The position numbers were made by a program, and so were the translations under genes. The notes below the pieces were generated by a model that saw nothing but the letters and a program-made list of their open reading frames with translations, ran no database searches and had not been told where the DNA came from. Positions 1 to 8,210 of a stretch of DNA of 23,215 nt are shown here, in pieces. The DNA comes from a virus: positions 1 to 23,215 of IMG/VR virus record IMGVR_UViG_3300035663_000112; one strand, given 5' to 3'. Numbering within the stretch: the first letter of the stretch is position 1; every line of letters starts with the position of its first letter.

Positions 1-357
1 GTATATATTTCTTTCTACCCAATCATTAGGTGCACCTACACCATATTGGTCTATCATTTGTCTATCTTTTGTTGCTACATTATATAACCATGCACCACGA
101 AATACTACGTTAAAAATACCATAAACATGTGGTGAATGTGGATCACCAATTTGTTCTGTATAACGATGATGTTTACGATGTACTGCAACCCATTCTTTAG
201 TAACCATGCTTGTAGTTAGCCATAACCAAAAACGCATGAAATGAGATATGATAGGGTGGAAAGTTATGCCACGATGTGCTTGACTACGATGAAGATATAA
301 TGTTACACAAAGTATTGTGATATGGGTAGATACTAGAGTGTAGATTATTTCTATCAT
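1..357 (-). CDS. Membrane fatty-acid desaturase, 5' part (3' end beyond window)
   Basis: The first 119 codons of a gene that continues past the left edge. The translation begins MIEIIYTLVSTHITILCVTL and carries two histidine boxes of the membrane fatty-acid desaturase family: HRSQAHR at residues 23-29 (H-x4-H) and HRKHH at 60-64 (H-x2-HH), followed by the conserved GDPHSP at 71-76. These boxes bind the di-iron centre that inserts a cis double bond into acyl chains; the spacing fits the delta-9 acyl-CoA/acyl-lipid branch. The third histidine box would lie outside the window. The start is the ATG at 357-355, because an in-frame TAG lies two codons upstream. Ribosome-binding signal is weak (AGGG about 12 bases upstream). 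The gene follows the subtilase gene by 25 bases on the same strand, so the two are probably co-transcribed. Desaturases are known in some cyanophages. Family call is firm; substrate is not known. Confidence 0.9.
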   Translation of the reverse strand, partial: MIEIIYTLVSTHITILCVTLYLHRSQAHRGITFHPIISHFMRFWLWLTTSMVTKEWVAVHRKHHRYTEQIGDPHSPHVYGIFNVVFRGAWLYNVATKDRQMIDQYGVGAPNDWVERNIY

Positions 358-382
358 GCTCTAGTATTTACCCTAATAATAT

Positions 383-2914
383 TTAAATAGACAACCCTGT
401 AATTGTAACTCCTGTAAAGGTAACTTGAGTAGACGTTGGGGTTGGTACAATATCTGAATTATATAATACACGTCTTGTTCCACCCATCAAACTATTTAAA
501 TCTGCCCAATCTGAACTTGTTGCAGTTGCAGGTGTAGGCCCTTGATAAAATTTATTAGAATCTTGTATATCTAAACTTTGTAACCAAGTACGTACATCTT
601 GCCATGTCCAACTACGATTTTGTTGCAATTTTGTTGCTATTAATCCTGTAGAAACAGGACATGCTGCACTAGTGCCACTAAATGCAGCATCATAAAATTC
701 TGCAGCTTGACTTGAATTTAACCCAATTTGTATATCGAATTGATTTCGAGCATTTTCATACATGGTAAATTCCCATACCATGTTAGGGCTACCAACTACC
801 CCTGTAATATCATCAGTGCCTTCAAACCTAAAACGAATTGTTCTATTTGGTGAAGTACCCTCAAAACCACCATAACAACGTTGGCAACTATTATCTGCTG
901 CGCTAATCATAATTTTTCTCATGGCAGGGGTTGAATTATTCCACGTAAGATCAATATATCCTGAAGTAAATGTGATTAAGCTATTAGTACTAATGTATAC
1001 GTTACCAAATGTTGAATTAGCGAACGTGATAGTAAATCCTCCACCTCCTGCAATATTAACACCGTAATATCCATCATCATTATCACCACCTGATATAGAC
1101 AATAAACTTAATCCCGTTGATCCTTTTAAATCACTAGCAATTGGAGTTAATGTTGCCGTAGTATCACTTGTGGTAACTAATCGCCACCCTGTATTAGGCT
1201 CAGCAGTAAAACTCTCTGTACCACTTAATTGCGCAATTGCGTTACAAATTGCAGTGTATCCACGTGTTGTACCTGATGGTTCATATGTATCAGGACGTAA
1301 ATATTGAGTAGCATAACCACGGTTTGCAGCCATTGTTCCATCAGCAGGAGCATATACATCAATTTGTTCGCCCATATCGCTATAGTTAACTTTACGTTCT
1401 TTACCATCTGACATGAATTGATCATCTAGTGCACCAATGTTAATTGCAGGATAAACAACATTAGCACCTGATGTATATTTTCCTAATTGTTGTGGGAAAC
1501 CTCTACGACTTGTAGTGTTATAACAAGTCAACCCAAATTCACTATGTGTTGCACTTGCTAAAGGCGTGTTTAACGCACTTGCCCAATAATTATTATAATC
1601 AGGTTGATCTGATCCTACTTGTTGTTGGTTACTATTTCCCGCAGCAACTACAAAAATAACACCTGCCTGAATCATTTCAGCACCTGCTTCGGTAAAACTG
1701 TTGTCAACCATTTCACCTTTAAAACGATTTGCATCGCCTGTTGATCCAAGATATTGCATAAACGCAGGTTTTGTGCTACTTGTAAATGATACACCACCTG
1801 TTCCTGAAGTACCCTGTCTAAAATAATATGCGCCACTTGTTATAGGAAGTGTAGCACGATAGCCCCAACTATTACTTGAAATGGTTGGGTTACGTGTGCC
1901 ATGCGTTGCGTTAATTGGTTTATTTTGATGAAATAATTTCATCATATCAAAATATTGTTCAATACCTAATCCATAGGTACCATAGACGTTAATAAACCAT
2001 TTATTTGCATTGTATGCCCAACCTTGTGTTCGCCCATAGGTTAATGCTGCACAACACGTACCATGGTCACCTTCATTAGGAAAAGTTGTATTGTCTCCAT
2101 TACAATTAGCTCTTGTATAACTTGCAGTAACGGTAACAGTACCCATACTGCTAAATGATGACGAACGTGCTGAAGAATTACCCCACCAATTTCTTGCAAC
2201 TGATTCAACAGGTACAGTAGTGCCATCCCATCGGGTAGTTAAGCGGGTACCAGGGTTAGCGTTAAAATAATCAGGATCTATGTAATATGGTCCTTCTAAA
2301 ACCATGTCTAATAGCATACAAGTACCTGCTGCATCTAGCGGATTACCACCAATTAAATTAGTAGGACCTGAACCTGCATTGTCTTGAAACTCAACGTGCC
2401 CAAATGCACATCCATCATCGCCAACAATTACATCAACGCCCACACCTGTATCTGAAATATCAATCCTATCTTGAATAACTGTTTGACTATTCAACCCATA
2501 CCATGGGTTTTCTTTTTGTGTCATTCGTAAAAGTTGGTAACCTGTACGATTTGTATCTGCCTCAGTAAAGTTAGTAGGCATAATACTAGGATTAGAAAAG
2601 TTTCTATAATTTTTTACGTTAGAAGCGTATCTATACGTAGCATGTAATTGGTCAGGAGGAGGTTTAAATTCATCATAACTTGCATAATCTAAATTTACAA
2701 ATTTAATTGTTGGATGTTTAGATAATTCTTGTGCTTCTTCATCAGATAAAAGATAGGTAGATCTTGTTGGGCTATGTGCTTTATAATCCACTAGTTCTAC
2801 TGCTCTTTGTGGGATATTATCTTCTAAAGTGCCATCTCTTGTTAAAAGTTCATGTAAATAATCCCAATCAGCTTCAGAGTTACAGCATATTTGATAAAGT
2901 TTTTTCTCACTCAT
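383..2914 (-). CDS. Subtilisin-family (S8) serine protease with large internal insert
   Basis: An 843-residue protein with all the catalytic landmarks of S8 peptidases: Asp in VIVGDDGC (D166), His in GDHGTCC (H284), oxyanion Asn in VVAAGNSN (N427) and Ser in FSGTSAACP (S749). Residues about 50-77, with LLSDEEAQELSKHP, resemble an I9-type inhibitory propeptide, though I see no signal peptide. The Asn-to-Ser distance is 322 residues, against 66 in subtilisin. The extra segment, about 545-740, is beta-rich with a GG-rich FTITF...VYISTNSLITF pattern, like a carbohydrate-binding or fibre-type beta-sandwich. The gene starts 18 bases after the YadA-like fibre gene with a GGAA about 8 bases before the ATG. 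In this setting it may be a virion protease that matures fibres or attacks host surface protein, which is inference. Active-site completeness suggests a working enzyme. Confidence 0.88.
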   Translation of the reverse strand: MSEKKLYQICCNSEADWDYLHELLTRDGTLEDNIPQRAVELVDYKAHSPTRSTYLLSDEEAQELSKHPTIKFVNLDYASYDEFKPPPDQLHATYRYASNVKNYRNFSNPSIMPTNFTEADTNRTGYQLLRMTQKENPWYGLNSQTVIQDRIDISDTGVGVDVIVGDDGCAFGHVEFQDNAGSGPTNLIGGNPLDAAGTCMLLDMVLEGPYYIDPDYFNANPGTRLTTRWDGTTVPVESVARNWWGNSSARSSSFSSMGTVTVTASYTRANCNGDNTTFPNEGDHGTCCAALTYGRTQGWAYNANKWFINVYGTYGLGIEQYFDMMKLFHQNKPINATHGTRNPTISSNSWGYRATLPITSGAYYFRQGTSGTGGVSFTSSTKPAFMQYLGSTGDANRFKGEMVDNSFTEAGAEMIQAGVIFVVAAGNSNQQQVGSDQPDYNNYWASALNTPLASATHSEFGLTCYNTTSRRGFPQQLGKYTSGANVVYPAINIGALDDQFMSDGKERKVNYSDMGEQIDVYAPADGTMAANRGYATQYLRPDTYEPSGTTRGYTAICNAIAQLSGTESFTAEPNTGWRLVTTSDTTATLTPIASDLKGSTGLSLLSISGGDNDDGYYGVNIAGGGGFTITFANSTFGNVYISTNSLITFTSGYIDLTWNNSTPAMRKIMISAADNSCQRCYGGFEGTSPNRTIRFRFEGTDDITGVVGSPNMVWEFTMYENARNQFDIQIGLNSSQAAEFYDAAFSGTSAACPVSTGLIATKLQQNRSWTWQDVRTWLQSLDIQDSNKFYQGPTPATATSSDWADLNSLMGGTRRVLYNSDIVPTPTSTQVTFTGVTITGLSI

Positions 2915-2932
2915 TCTATATGTTCCAAATTA

Positions 2933-5900
2933 TTAAACGTTATAATAAACAATTTCACCTGTTGTTGGGTTATAATAAACCACTTTCAAACCTGTTACAT
3001 CTGTTACTGCTCTAACAGGTTTTACGGTAAATGTATTAGCAGTGGTTTGGTTTAGGTTTGATCCTGATGCATTTAATATAATGGTATTAACTGCTTGGTT
3101 GGTGTAACCTGCATTTGCACCAATTGCAATACTAGTTGCACCTTGTCCTGTATAACCTGCATATGAACCGATAGCAATCGTATTTGCCCCAGGCACCCCA
3201 CCACGCTGCGCATAAGTACCCATACCAATACTGTCTGCACCTGTACCACCTGTTCGACCGACTTCAAAACCAATCGCTATAGAGTTTGCTGCGATAGCTG
3301 CAGTAGAGTTAGCTGCTACGTTAGTACCAATACCAATAAAGTTATTAGCAATAGTAGGTGCAGCAGAGGCAGAATTCTTACCTAAAACAATCATACCATC
3401 AGCACTACCTGCTGTTGCACCAATGTTTGCACCTGCAGATCTACCCATGAAGATTGAGTTTGCTGCTGCATTAGAATTTTGTGATGCAAGATAACCAATT
3501 GCAATACTATCTGTAGCAAGAGAACTTTCACCTGCTTGTGCTCCAATAGCGATTGCACGTGTTACTGATGCAGCAACCGTTGAGTTATTAGCTTGTGCCA
3601 ACGTACCAATAGCGATGGTGTTGGTGCCTGGGCCTTTGGTGGAGGATCCAATTGAAATTGCATTAGTTGAACTAGCACCCGCTAAAAATCCTATACCAAG
3701 TCCTGCTGCACCCGTAGATGCACCATTACCAATTGCAATACCGTTACCTGTACTTGATGAGTTCATACCAAGTGCGACAACACCACCTGAACTGATGTTT
3801 ATAAGGTTTGCATCTCTATTAGCATTGGTATATGCTCTAATATTTCCCTGAAAAATAATAGGTGTAGTACCTGAATTATAATTAGCTACTACCACACTAT
3901 TTACAGTCACTGTGATATTACCGTTTGCTGATAAGACTGCAATATTACTATTAGCATTACTTATGGATGATCCACCACCTCCACCACTTACTGTTCCCCA
4001 ATAAGTAATACCATTACCGTATGTTGTCAATACTTGTCCGCTTGTACCATCAGTGTTTGCATAAGTTACTGCGCCTACTACTATAGGATTTGTAGTGGTT
4101 GTTGCAATAAAGTTAGCTGTATTACCAACTAGTTCTAAATTAATACCTAAATTATTAACATTGGCATTGCCACTAAAGTTAGCTGTATTCCCAACTAGTT
4201 CTAAATTAATACCTAAATTATTAACATTGGCATTGCCACTAAAGTTAGCTGTATTCCCAACTAGTTCTAAATTAACTGTTAAGTTTGGTAGAATAACATT
4301 GCCACTAAAATTAGCAGTATTACCCGCAATATCTAATTCAACTTGAACATTACCTGCAAAATTAGAAAGTGTATCAGAAATTTCTACTCTATTAGCAGCA
4401 CCTGCTACAGAAATTGTAACATTAGTATTAGCTGCAATTGAAACATTACTATTACCATTTTGTACTGTTGGTGTTTGAACACTGTCCAAAATAGCATTAC
4501 CTGCACGAATATTAGCTAACGTATTGAAGCTTATTACTTCGTTAGCAATACCAACGTCTGATCCAAAAGAAATTTCTGCATTGCTTACATCCCAACCCAT
4601 CCAAGCAACTTTTGCTGCTGTATCAAAATAATTTAATGCGGTACCAACATCTTTACCACTATTACTTGCAGGTGCTGCACCATTTGGTCCCATTTGTAGT
4701 TGAATAATAGGATCTTCAATTGCCAAATCTTCAACATTGACATAAACTAAATTACCATCAACTGTTAAATTACCTGTAATTAAACTATCACCTGTAACAC
4801 TAATGCCTGTACTTGAAATAACTAATACATTTGCAGTACCACCCACGCCAATTTCAACGTTAGCATCGGTAGTAGGTATAGATACATTACTTGTACCATT
4901 TGATATAGTTGAACCACCCGATAATACATCATATGATATTTCACCTGATGTACTGTCATAATACATTACATTTGACGTACTTGCTTGACGAACAGGTTTA
5001 ACCGTAAAACTGTTATTGTTGGCTGCAAAAAGATTAGCACCTGTAGCATTTAATACAATAGCATTAGATAAATCATAAACTCGTGCATTAGCACCTATAG
5101 CAATAGAATCGCTTCCATTGACATTTGCATTAAGACCAATAGCAATAGAATTACCCGAACCTGCATTTGCTCTTCCAATTGCTATAGAGTTTGCACCGCC
5201 AGCAGTAGCAACTCTTCCCAATGCAACTGCATCACTACCTTCGGCTGCAGGACCAAATCCAATTGCAATTGATTCTGAACCTGCTGCACCAGTGGCAGTG
5301 CCCGAACCTATTCTTATGCTATTATTACCTGTAGCATTAGTATTATAACCTATAATTATTGCATTTGCAGCATTAGCGGTTACAAGTGAGCCTATAGAAA
5401 TTGAATTATTACTATTAGCATTAGCACGATTTCCTATGGCTATTGCGCTAGTTGCATAAGCATTAGGATTTGCTCCTATCGCTATAGTCCCTGCTAAATC
5501 TGCGTTAGCATTTTGACCTATACTAATAGATTGACTACCATTTGCTTTAGCGTTAGTACCAATCGCTACTCCACTAGCCCCGCTAGCAATTGCAGCATTA
5601 CCCAATCCTATTGTATTAGCTGCATTTGCTACTACACTTCTACCAATACCGACAACACCATTGGAATATAAGTTTAATAAATTACCAACTAAATTACCAC
5701 CTGCTGCAACACGAAATACGTTAGCTGTACCATTTACGCTGAAATCTATATTACCTGCAGCAGTTGAAATACTTACATTACTATTACCGTTAGCAATATT
5801 TGAACCACCACCTCCACCTGATACGGTTGACCAATAAGTTATTCCGTTACCATAAGTAGTTAAAACTTGTCCATTTGTGCCATCTGCGTTTGCATAAGTA

Positions 5901-6319
5901 ACTGCACCTGCAATAACTTTTCCTGTAACATTAGCATTACCTGCAATGTTTGTATTTGCATCACTAATAACAACAATATTTGGAGTACCATTAATACCTA
6001 CAGTAACATTACCACCTGATGTAGCAATACTAACATTTGATGTACCATTGGCTATATTAGATCCACCACCCCCACCACTAACAGTACTCCAACTAAGAAT
6101 ACCACTACCATCCGTGGTTAAAACTTGACCGTTTGAACCACCTGTAATAGATACATTTGCAACTGCACCAAGATTTGCATACTTAGTTATAGAAATATTT
6201 TGACTTGAATCAATAGTTAATGCATTGCTGCCACTAGTTTGTATCGCAAGGTTTCCTGTATTATCACTTGATAGGATAAAACCATTTGCATTACCTGTTG
6301 AGTTAAGAGTTACTGCCAT
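2933..6319 (-). CDS. YadA-like trimeric tail fibre / adhesin, two-module
   Basis: A 1128-residue protein, rich in Asn, Gly, Ala and Ser, almost without Cys or Trp. Two stretches, about residues 215-430 and 855-1090, each contain roughly 14 copies of the left-handed beta-roll motif of YadA/Hia heads (SIAIG, AIAIG, SISIG at 14-25 residue spacing). Each stretch ends with the same cap, FTVKPVR followed by YY(D/N)-x-(T/S)-(T/S)-GEI. Each is preceded by a similar SNVSI beta segment and by a GQVLTTYGNGITYW block. Between the modules lies VEDLAIEDPIIQLQMG with KDVGTALNYFD, a segment I associate with tail fibres of marine T4-like phages. The start is preceded by AAGGAA at good spacing. No membrane-anchor barrel is seen, so this is a phage fibre rather than a bacterial autotransporter. 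Likely role is host binding; receptor unknown. Confidence 0.85.
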   Translation of the reverse strand: MAVTLNSTGNANGFILSSDNTGNLAIQTSGSNALTIDSSQNISITKYANLGAVANVSITGGSNGQVLTTDGSGILSWSTVSGGGGGSNIANGTSNVSIATSGGNVTVGINGTPNIVVISDANTNIAGNANVTGKVIAGAVTYANADGTNGQVLTTYGNGITYWSTVSGGGGGSNIANGNSNVSISTAAGNIDFSVNGTANVFRVAAGGNLVGNLLNLYSNGVVGIGRSVVANAANTIGLGNAAIASGASGVAIGTNAKANGSQSISIGQNANADLAGTIAIGANPNAYATSAIAIGNRANANSNNSISIGSLVTANAANAIIIGYNTNATGNNSIRIGSGTATGAAGSESIAIGFGPAAEGSDAVALGRVATAGGANSIAIGRANAGSGNSIAIGLNANVNGSDSIAIGANARVYDLSNAIVLNATGANLFAANNNSFTVKPVRQASTSNVMYYDSTSGEISYDVLSGGSTISNGTSNVSIPTTDANVEIGVGGTANVLVISSTGISVTGDSLITGNLTVDGNLVYVNVEDLAIEDPIIQLQMGPNGAAPASNSGKDVGTALNYFDTAAKVAWMGWDVSNAEISFGSDVGIANEVISFNTLANIRAGNAILDSVQTPTVQNGNSNVSIAANTNVTISVAGAANRVEISDTLSNFAGNVQVELDIAGNTANFSGNVILPNLTVNLELVGNTANFSGNANVNNLGINLELVGNTANFSGNANVNNLGINLELVGNTANFIATTTTNPIVVGAVTYANTDGTSGQVLTTYGNGITYWGTVSGGGGGSSISNANSNIAVLSANGNITVTVNSVVVANYNSGTTPIIFQGNIRAYTNANRDANLINISSGGVVALGMNSSSTGNGIAIGNGASTGAAGLGIGFLAGASSTNAISIGSSTKGPGTNTIAIGTLAQANNSTVAASVTRAIAIGAQAGESSLATDSIAIGYLASQNSNAAANSIFMGRSAGANIGATAGSADGMIVLGKNSASAAPTIANNFIGIGTNVAANSTAAIAANSIAIGFEVGRTGGTGADSIGMGTYAQRGGVPGANTIAIGSYAGYTGQGATSIAIGANAGYTNQAVNTIILNASGSNLNQTTANTFTVKPVRAVTDVTGLKVVYYNPTTGEIVYYNV
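4111..4274 (-). repeat. 66-nt tandem repeat inside fibre gene (2 copies plus a partial)
   Basis: Unit 4111-4176 is repeated at 4177-4242 with a single base difference, and the first 32 bases recur at 4243-4274 before the sequence diverges. On the minus strand each unit encodes 22 residues containing GNTANFSGNANVNNLGIN and LELV. Because 66 is a multiple of three, copy-number change would keep the reading frame and would change fibre length. Confidence 0.95.
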
Positions 6320-6331
6320 TTTAAGTTCCTT

Positions 6332-6655
6332 TTATAATATAGTCCAATTCGCACCATCTTGAAGTGTTAGTGCAACCTCAGGATCAACATATATTGGAGA
6401 ATTTTGAACGTAGGAGCCTGGGGTGAAGGTTACGTTGCTTGTATATACATTCGGTAAATCAGGAGTTACAGTCCAAGTTGCACCATTTTCAAATTTTAAA
6501 ACAACGTTTTCTTCAACAGTGACAAAACCTTGTTGTTCATAACTACCTGCAGTAAATGTATAATTTGCAAAATAAGGGTTGGGTAAAACAATAACTTCTT
6601 GTCCCTGACCAAACGTTATGCCATACCCAAATGTTATTCCAATTCCAATTTGCAT
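6332..6655 (-). CDS. Small two-repeat beta-rich protein, putative fibre accessory
   Basis: A 107-residue protein of unknown family. After an opening MQIGIGITFGYGITFGQG it holds two tandem units of about 40 residues, YTFTAGSYEQQGFVTVEENV and VTFTPGSYVQNSPIYVDPEV, each ending in a (F/L)xxGA(T/N)WT(V/I) strand. The alternating hydrophobic pattern suggests a small all-beta fold. It lies 12 bases before the large fibre gene in transcription order, so the two are probably translated from one message. The N-terminus resembles that of the propeller-like protein at 7138-8157, hinting at a shared attachment peptide. A role as a fibre cap, adaptor or chaperone is possible but only inferred from position. 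Confidence 0.6.
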   Translation of the reverse strand: MQIGIGITFGYGITFGQGQEVIVLPNPYFANYTFTAGSYEQQGFVTVEENVVLKFENGATWTVTPDLPNVYTSNVTFTPGSYVQNSPIYVDPEVALTLQDGANWTIL

Positions 6656-6747
6656 TCTTATTCATCCATACTTATCTATTTAGTATGTAAAATAGAATAA
6701 CCTTAATTTGGATAAACTTAAAACTTAACTTACAAAAGTATAATATA

Positions 6748-6774
6748 AAAATTTAAAACTTAGTTTTAAATTTT
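6748..6774 (-). terminator. AT-rich hairpin, weak terminator candidate
   Basis: A perfect 12-bp stem (AAATTTAAAAC and its complement plus one A-T pair) with a 3-base loop lies 34 bases after the end of the 105-residue gene. On the minus strand it runs into a short T tract (TTTTTATATT). The stem has a single G-C pair, so it would be weak. The surrounding 150 bases (6656-6807) hold nothing else that I recognise. Confidence 0.4.
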
Positions 6775-6807
6775 ATATCTAGTTTAATGGATGTGAATGG
6801 TTAATAA

Positions 6808-7125
6808 TTAAACAGAAGTTGAATGCAATCTGTCATAAAAATTAGTAGCTTCTGTTATAACTTCTTGATCTGTTAAAAAACCTTGAATTCCATCCTTACC
6901 TGGGCCATTTCTCTTAACTAATTTATGTTCATTTTTGTGGATGAATAACAAGCGATCTATCATATCTTGTTTTGTCAAAATAAACACATCATTAGGCACT
7001 TGAGTTATATGACTCCAACCTACGTAAGTTGAATCAGCTTTACAATAAAAAAATTCACCATTTGTAATACAGGTTGGTTTTGTTTGATTGTTAGAATTAT
7101 CTTTTTTAAATTTTACTATGGGCAT
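6808..7125 (-). CDS. Conserved-looking hypothetical protein, 105 aa
   Basis: I do not recognise the family. The protein starts MPIVKFKKDNSNNQTKPTCI, with a basic N-terminus. It contains GEFFYCKADSTYVGW in the middle and a charged helical C-terminal half with NGPGKDGIQGFLTDQEV. There are two Cys (about 19 and 28) but no clear metal-binding pattern. A strong ribosome-binding site (AAAGGAT, about 8 bases before the ATG) supports the start. It begins 12 bases after the propeller-like gene and is followed by an AT-rich hairpin, so it looks like the last gene of the transcript that begins at the late promoter at 8187. A non-structural role is as likely as a virion role. Confidence 0.6.
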   Translation of the reverse strand: MPIVKFKKDNSNNQTKPTCITNGEFFYCKADSTYVGWSHITQVPNDVFILTKQDMIDRLLFIHKNEHKLVKRNGPGKDGIQGFLTDQEVITEATNFYDRLHSTSV

Positions 7126-7137
7126 GAATATATCCTT

Positions 7138-8157
7138 TTAACCTTGACCATTGTATCCATTAAATTTTCCATTTACCAATGTTGCTACATTAGCTGCGTT
7201 AGTATCAGATGAAAAAGGAAATTTTTGGATAGCATTTATTGGAACAAAACGTGGATTAGAATTGGATGCTCCCCCACTGTTATAGCCATGAGTTCCCGAA
7301 GAATGCCCACCTGCCAATTGAGTTGGTGTAGTTAAAACTGCTACATTTACTGCATTTGTATCGCTAGCGAATGGGAATTTTAAAATATTGTCTCTATAAG
7401 CATAAGGAGTAGTTAAGTAACCACCACTAATATAACCATTGGTAGTAGAATTTTGTGCTTGTGCCCAATAAACACCACCCCCAGGTACTGCTAAATCTCC
7501 AACAAACGATCCACTTGTTTCTGATGCGAATGGGAATTTATAGTATGCATTATGCTGATACCCACCCGCACCATAACCATGAGTAGGTGACTCTAAACCT
7601 GTTAAACCATAACTTTGCATACCTAGTGCTGCTACATTTGACATTGCAGCAGTTGAAGAAAATGGAAATTTTGCTATTTGATTAATACCACCTGCAGGCC
7701 CATATTGCCCAGGCCCAGGCGTAGCAGGACTTCCACCTAACATATAACCATATCCATACGGAATAGAAGATACTCCTGCAGCATATTTTCCAATCCATGT
7801 TGGATAAGAGGATAAATTAGAGGACACAGCATAATCAGTTACTGAAGAAGCAAACGAAAATTTATAATAATGATTATAAAAACCTGATACACCATAACCA
7901 TGTGTTGCAGAATCCATACTAGCGGTAATTTGAGTATCGCCAGGCGAAATAGATCCTATATTTGATGAGTTTGTATCAGATGCAAAAGGAAATCTTTCAG
8001 CATAGAGTACGTAGGTGCCTGGGGCAGGAGGGTCATTAAAATTTTTATAACCTGCCGCAGAATACCCATATGTTGCAGCAGGACCAGGAGATGGTGATGG
8101 AGATCCTGATGAGCTAAAAGTTAGTCCACCTGAAATTGTAATAGAAGTTAGTTGCAT
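7138..8157 (-). CDS. Six-repeat propeller-like adhesin (KFPFAS repeats)
   Basis: A 339-residue protein with six imperfect repeats of about 40-65 residues. Each has a (K/R)F(P/S)FAS(D/E)T strand, often followed by NAxNVAxL, then a THGYxxGGY strand. The first THGY-like strand (TYGYSAAGY) lacks a preceding KFPF, and the last KFPF lacks its THGY, so the units close as a circle, as in a six-bladed beta-propeller of kelch or RCC1 type. The N-terminus MQLTSITISGGLTFSSSG and a PSPSPGP linker look like an attachment peptide. I chose ATG 8157 over the in-frame GTG at 8163 because AAAGGG ends 7 bases before the ATG but only one base before the GTG. A late promoter at 8187-8180 drives it. Similar repeat proteins occur in marine phages. 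Likely a receptor-binding or fibre-tip protein; ligand unknown. Confidence 0.75.
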   Translation of the reverse strand: MQLTSITISGGLTFSSSGSPSPSPGPAATYGYSAAGYKNFNDPPAPGTYVLYAERFPFASDTNSSNIGSISPGDTQITASMDSATHGYGVSGFYNHYYKFSFASSVTDYAVSSNLSSYPTWIGKYAAGVSSIPYGYGYMLGGSPATPGPGQYGPAGGINQIAKFPFSSTAAMSNVAALGMQSYGLTGLESPTHGYGAGGYQHNAYYKFPFASETSGSFVGDLAVPGGGVYWAQAQNSTTNGYISGGYLTTPYAYRDNILKFPFASDTNAVNVAVLTTPTQLAGGHSSGTHGYNSGGASNSNPRFVPINAIQKFPFSSDTNAANVATLVNGKFNGYNGQG

Positions 8158-8164
8158 ATACACA

Positions 8165-8170
8165 CCCTTT
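8165..8170 (-). promoter_or_regulatory. Ribosome-binding site that decides the start at 8157
   Basis: The minus strand reads AAAGGG here, 7 bases before ATG 8157 and one base before GTG 8163. Only the ATG has normal spacing. Confidence 0.7.
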
Positions 8171-8179
8171 TTATAATTA

Positions 8180-8187
8180 TATTTATA
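8180..8187 (-). promoter_or_regulatory. T4-type late promoter TATAAATA
   Basis: An exact match to the T4 late-promoter octamer, recognised in T4 by the gp55 sigma factor with the gp45 clamp. It ends 22 bases before the ATG of the propeller-like gene, leaving room for a transcription start and a leader with the ribosome-binding site. It lies between two genes, in the 50-base gap after the coiled-coil gene. Confidence 0.8.
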
Positions 8188-8210
8188 CTAGAAGTATAAA
8201 TTACAATTTG

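Noticed and set aside
4111-4274. CRISPR-like direct repeats.
   Set aside because: Units abut without spacers and lie in frame inside a fibre gene.
5118-5348. Hydrophobic Pro/Ala-rich plus-strand open frame that looks like membrane segments.
   Set aside because: It is the complement of the GATT-rich YadA repeats (SIAIG codons) and has no initiation signal.
2933-6319. Bacterial trimeric autotransporter gene, which would suggest a prophage boundary or host DNA.
   Set aside because: There is no signal peptide and no C-terminal membrane barrel; the gene is flanked on the same strand by phage-type late genes.
8161-8163. GTG start for the propeller-like gene.
   Set aside because: It lies one base from the ribosome-binding site, whereas the ATG at 8157 has the normal 7-base spacing.
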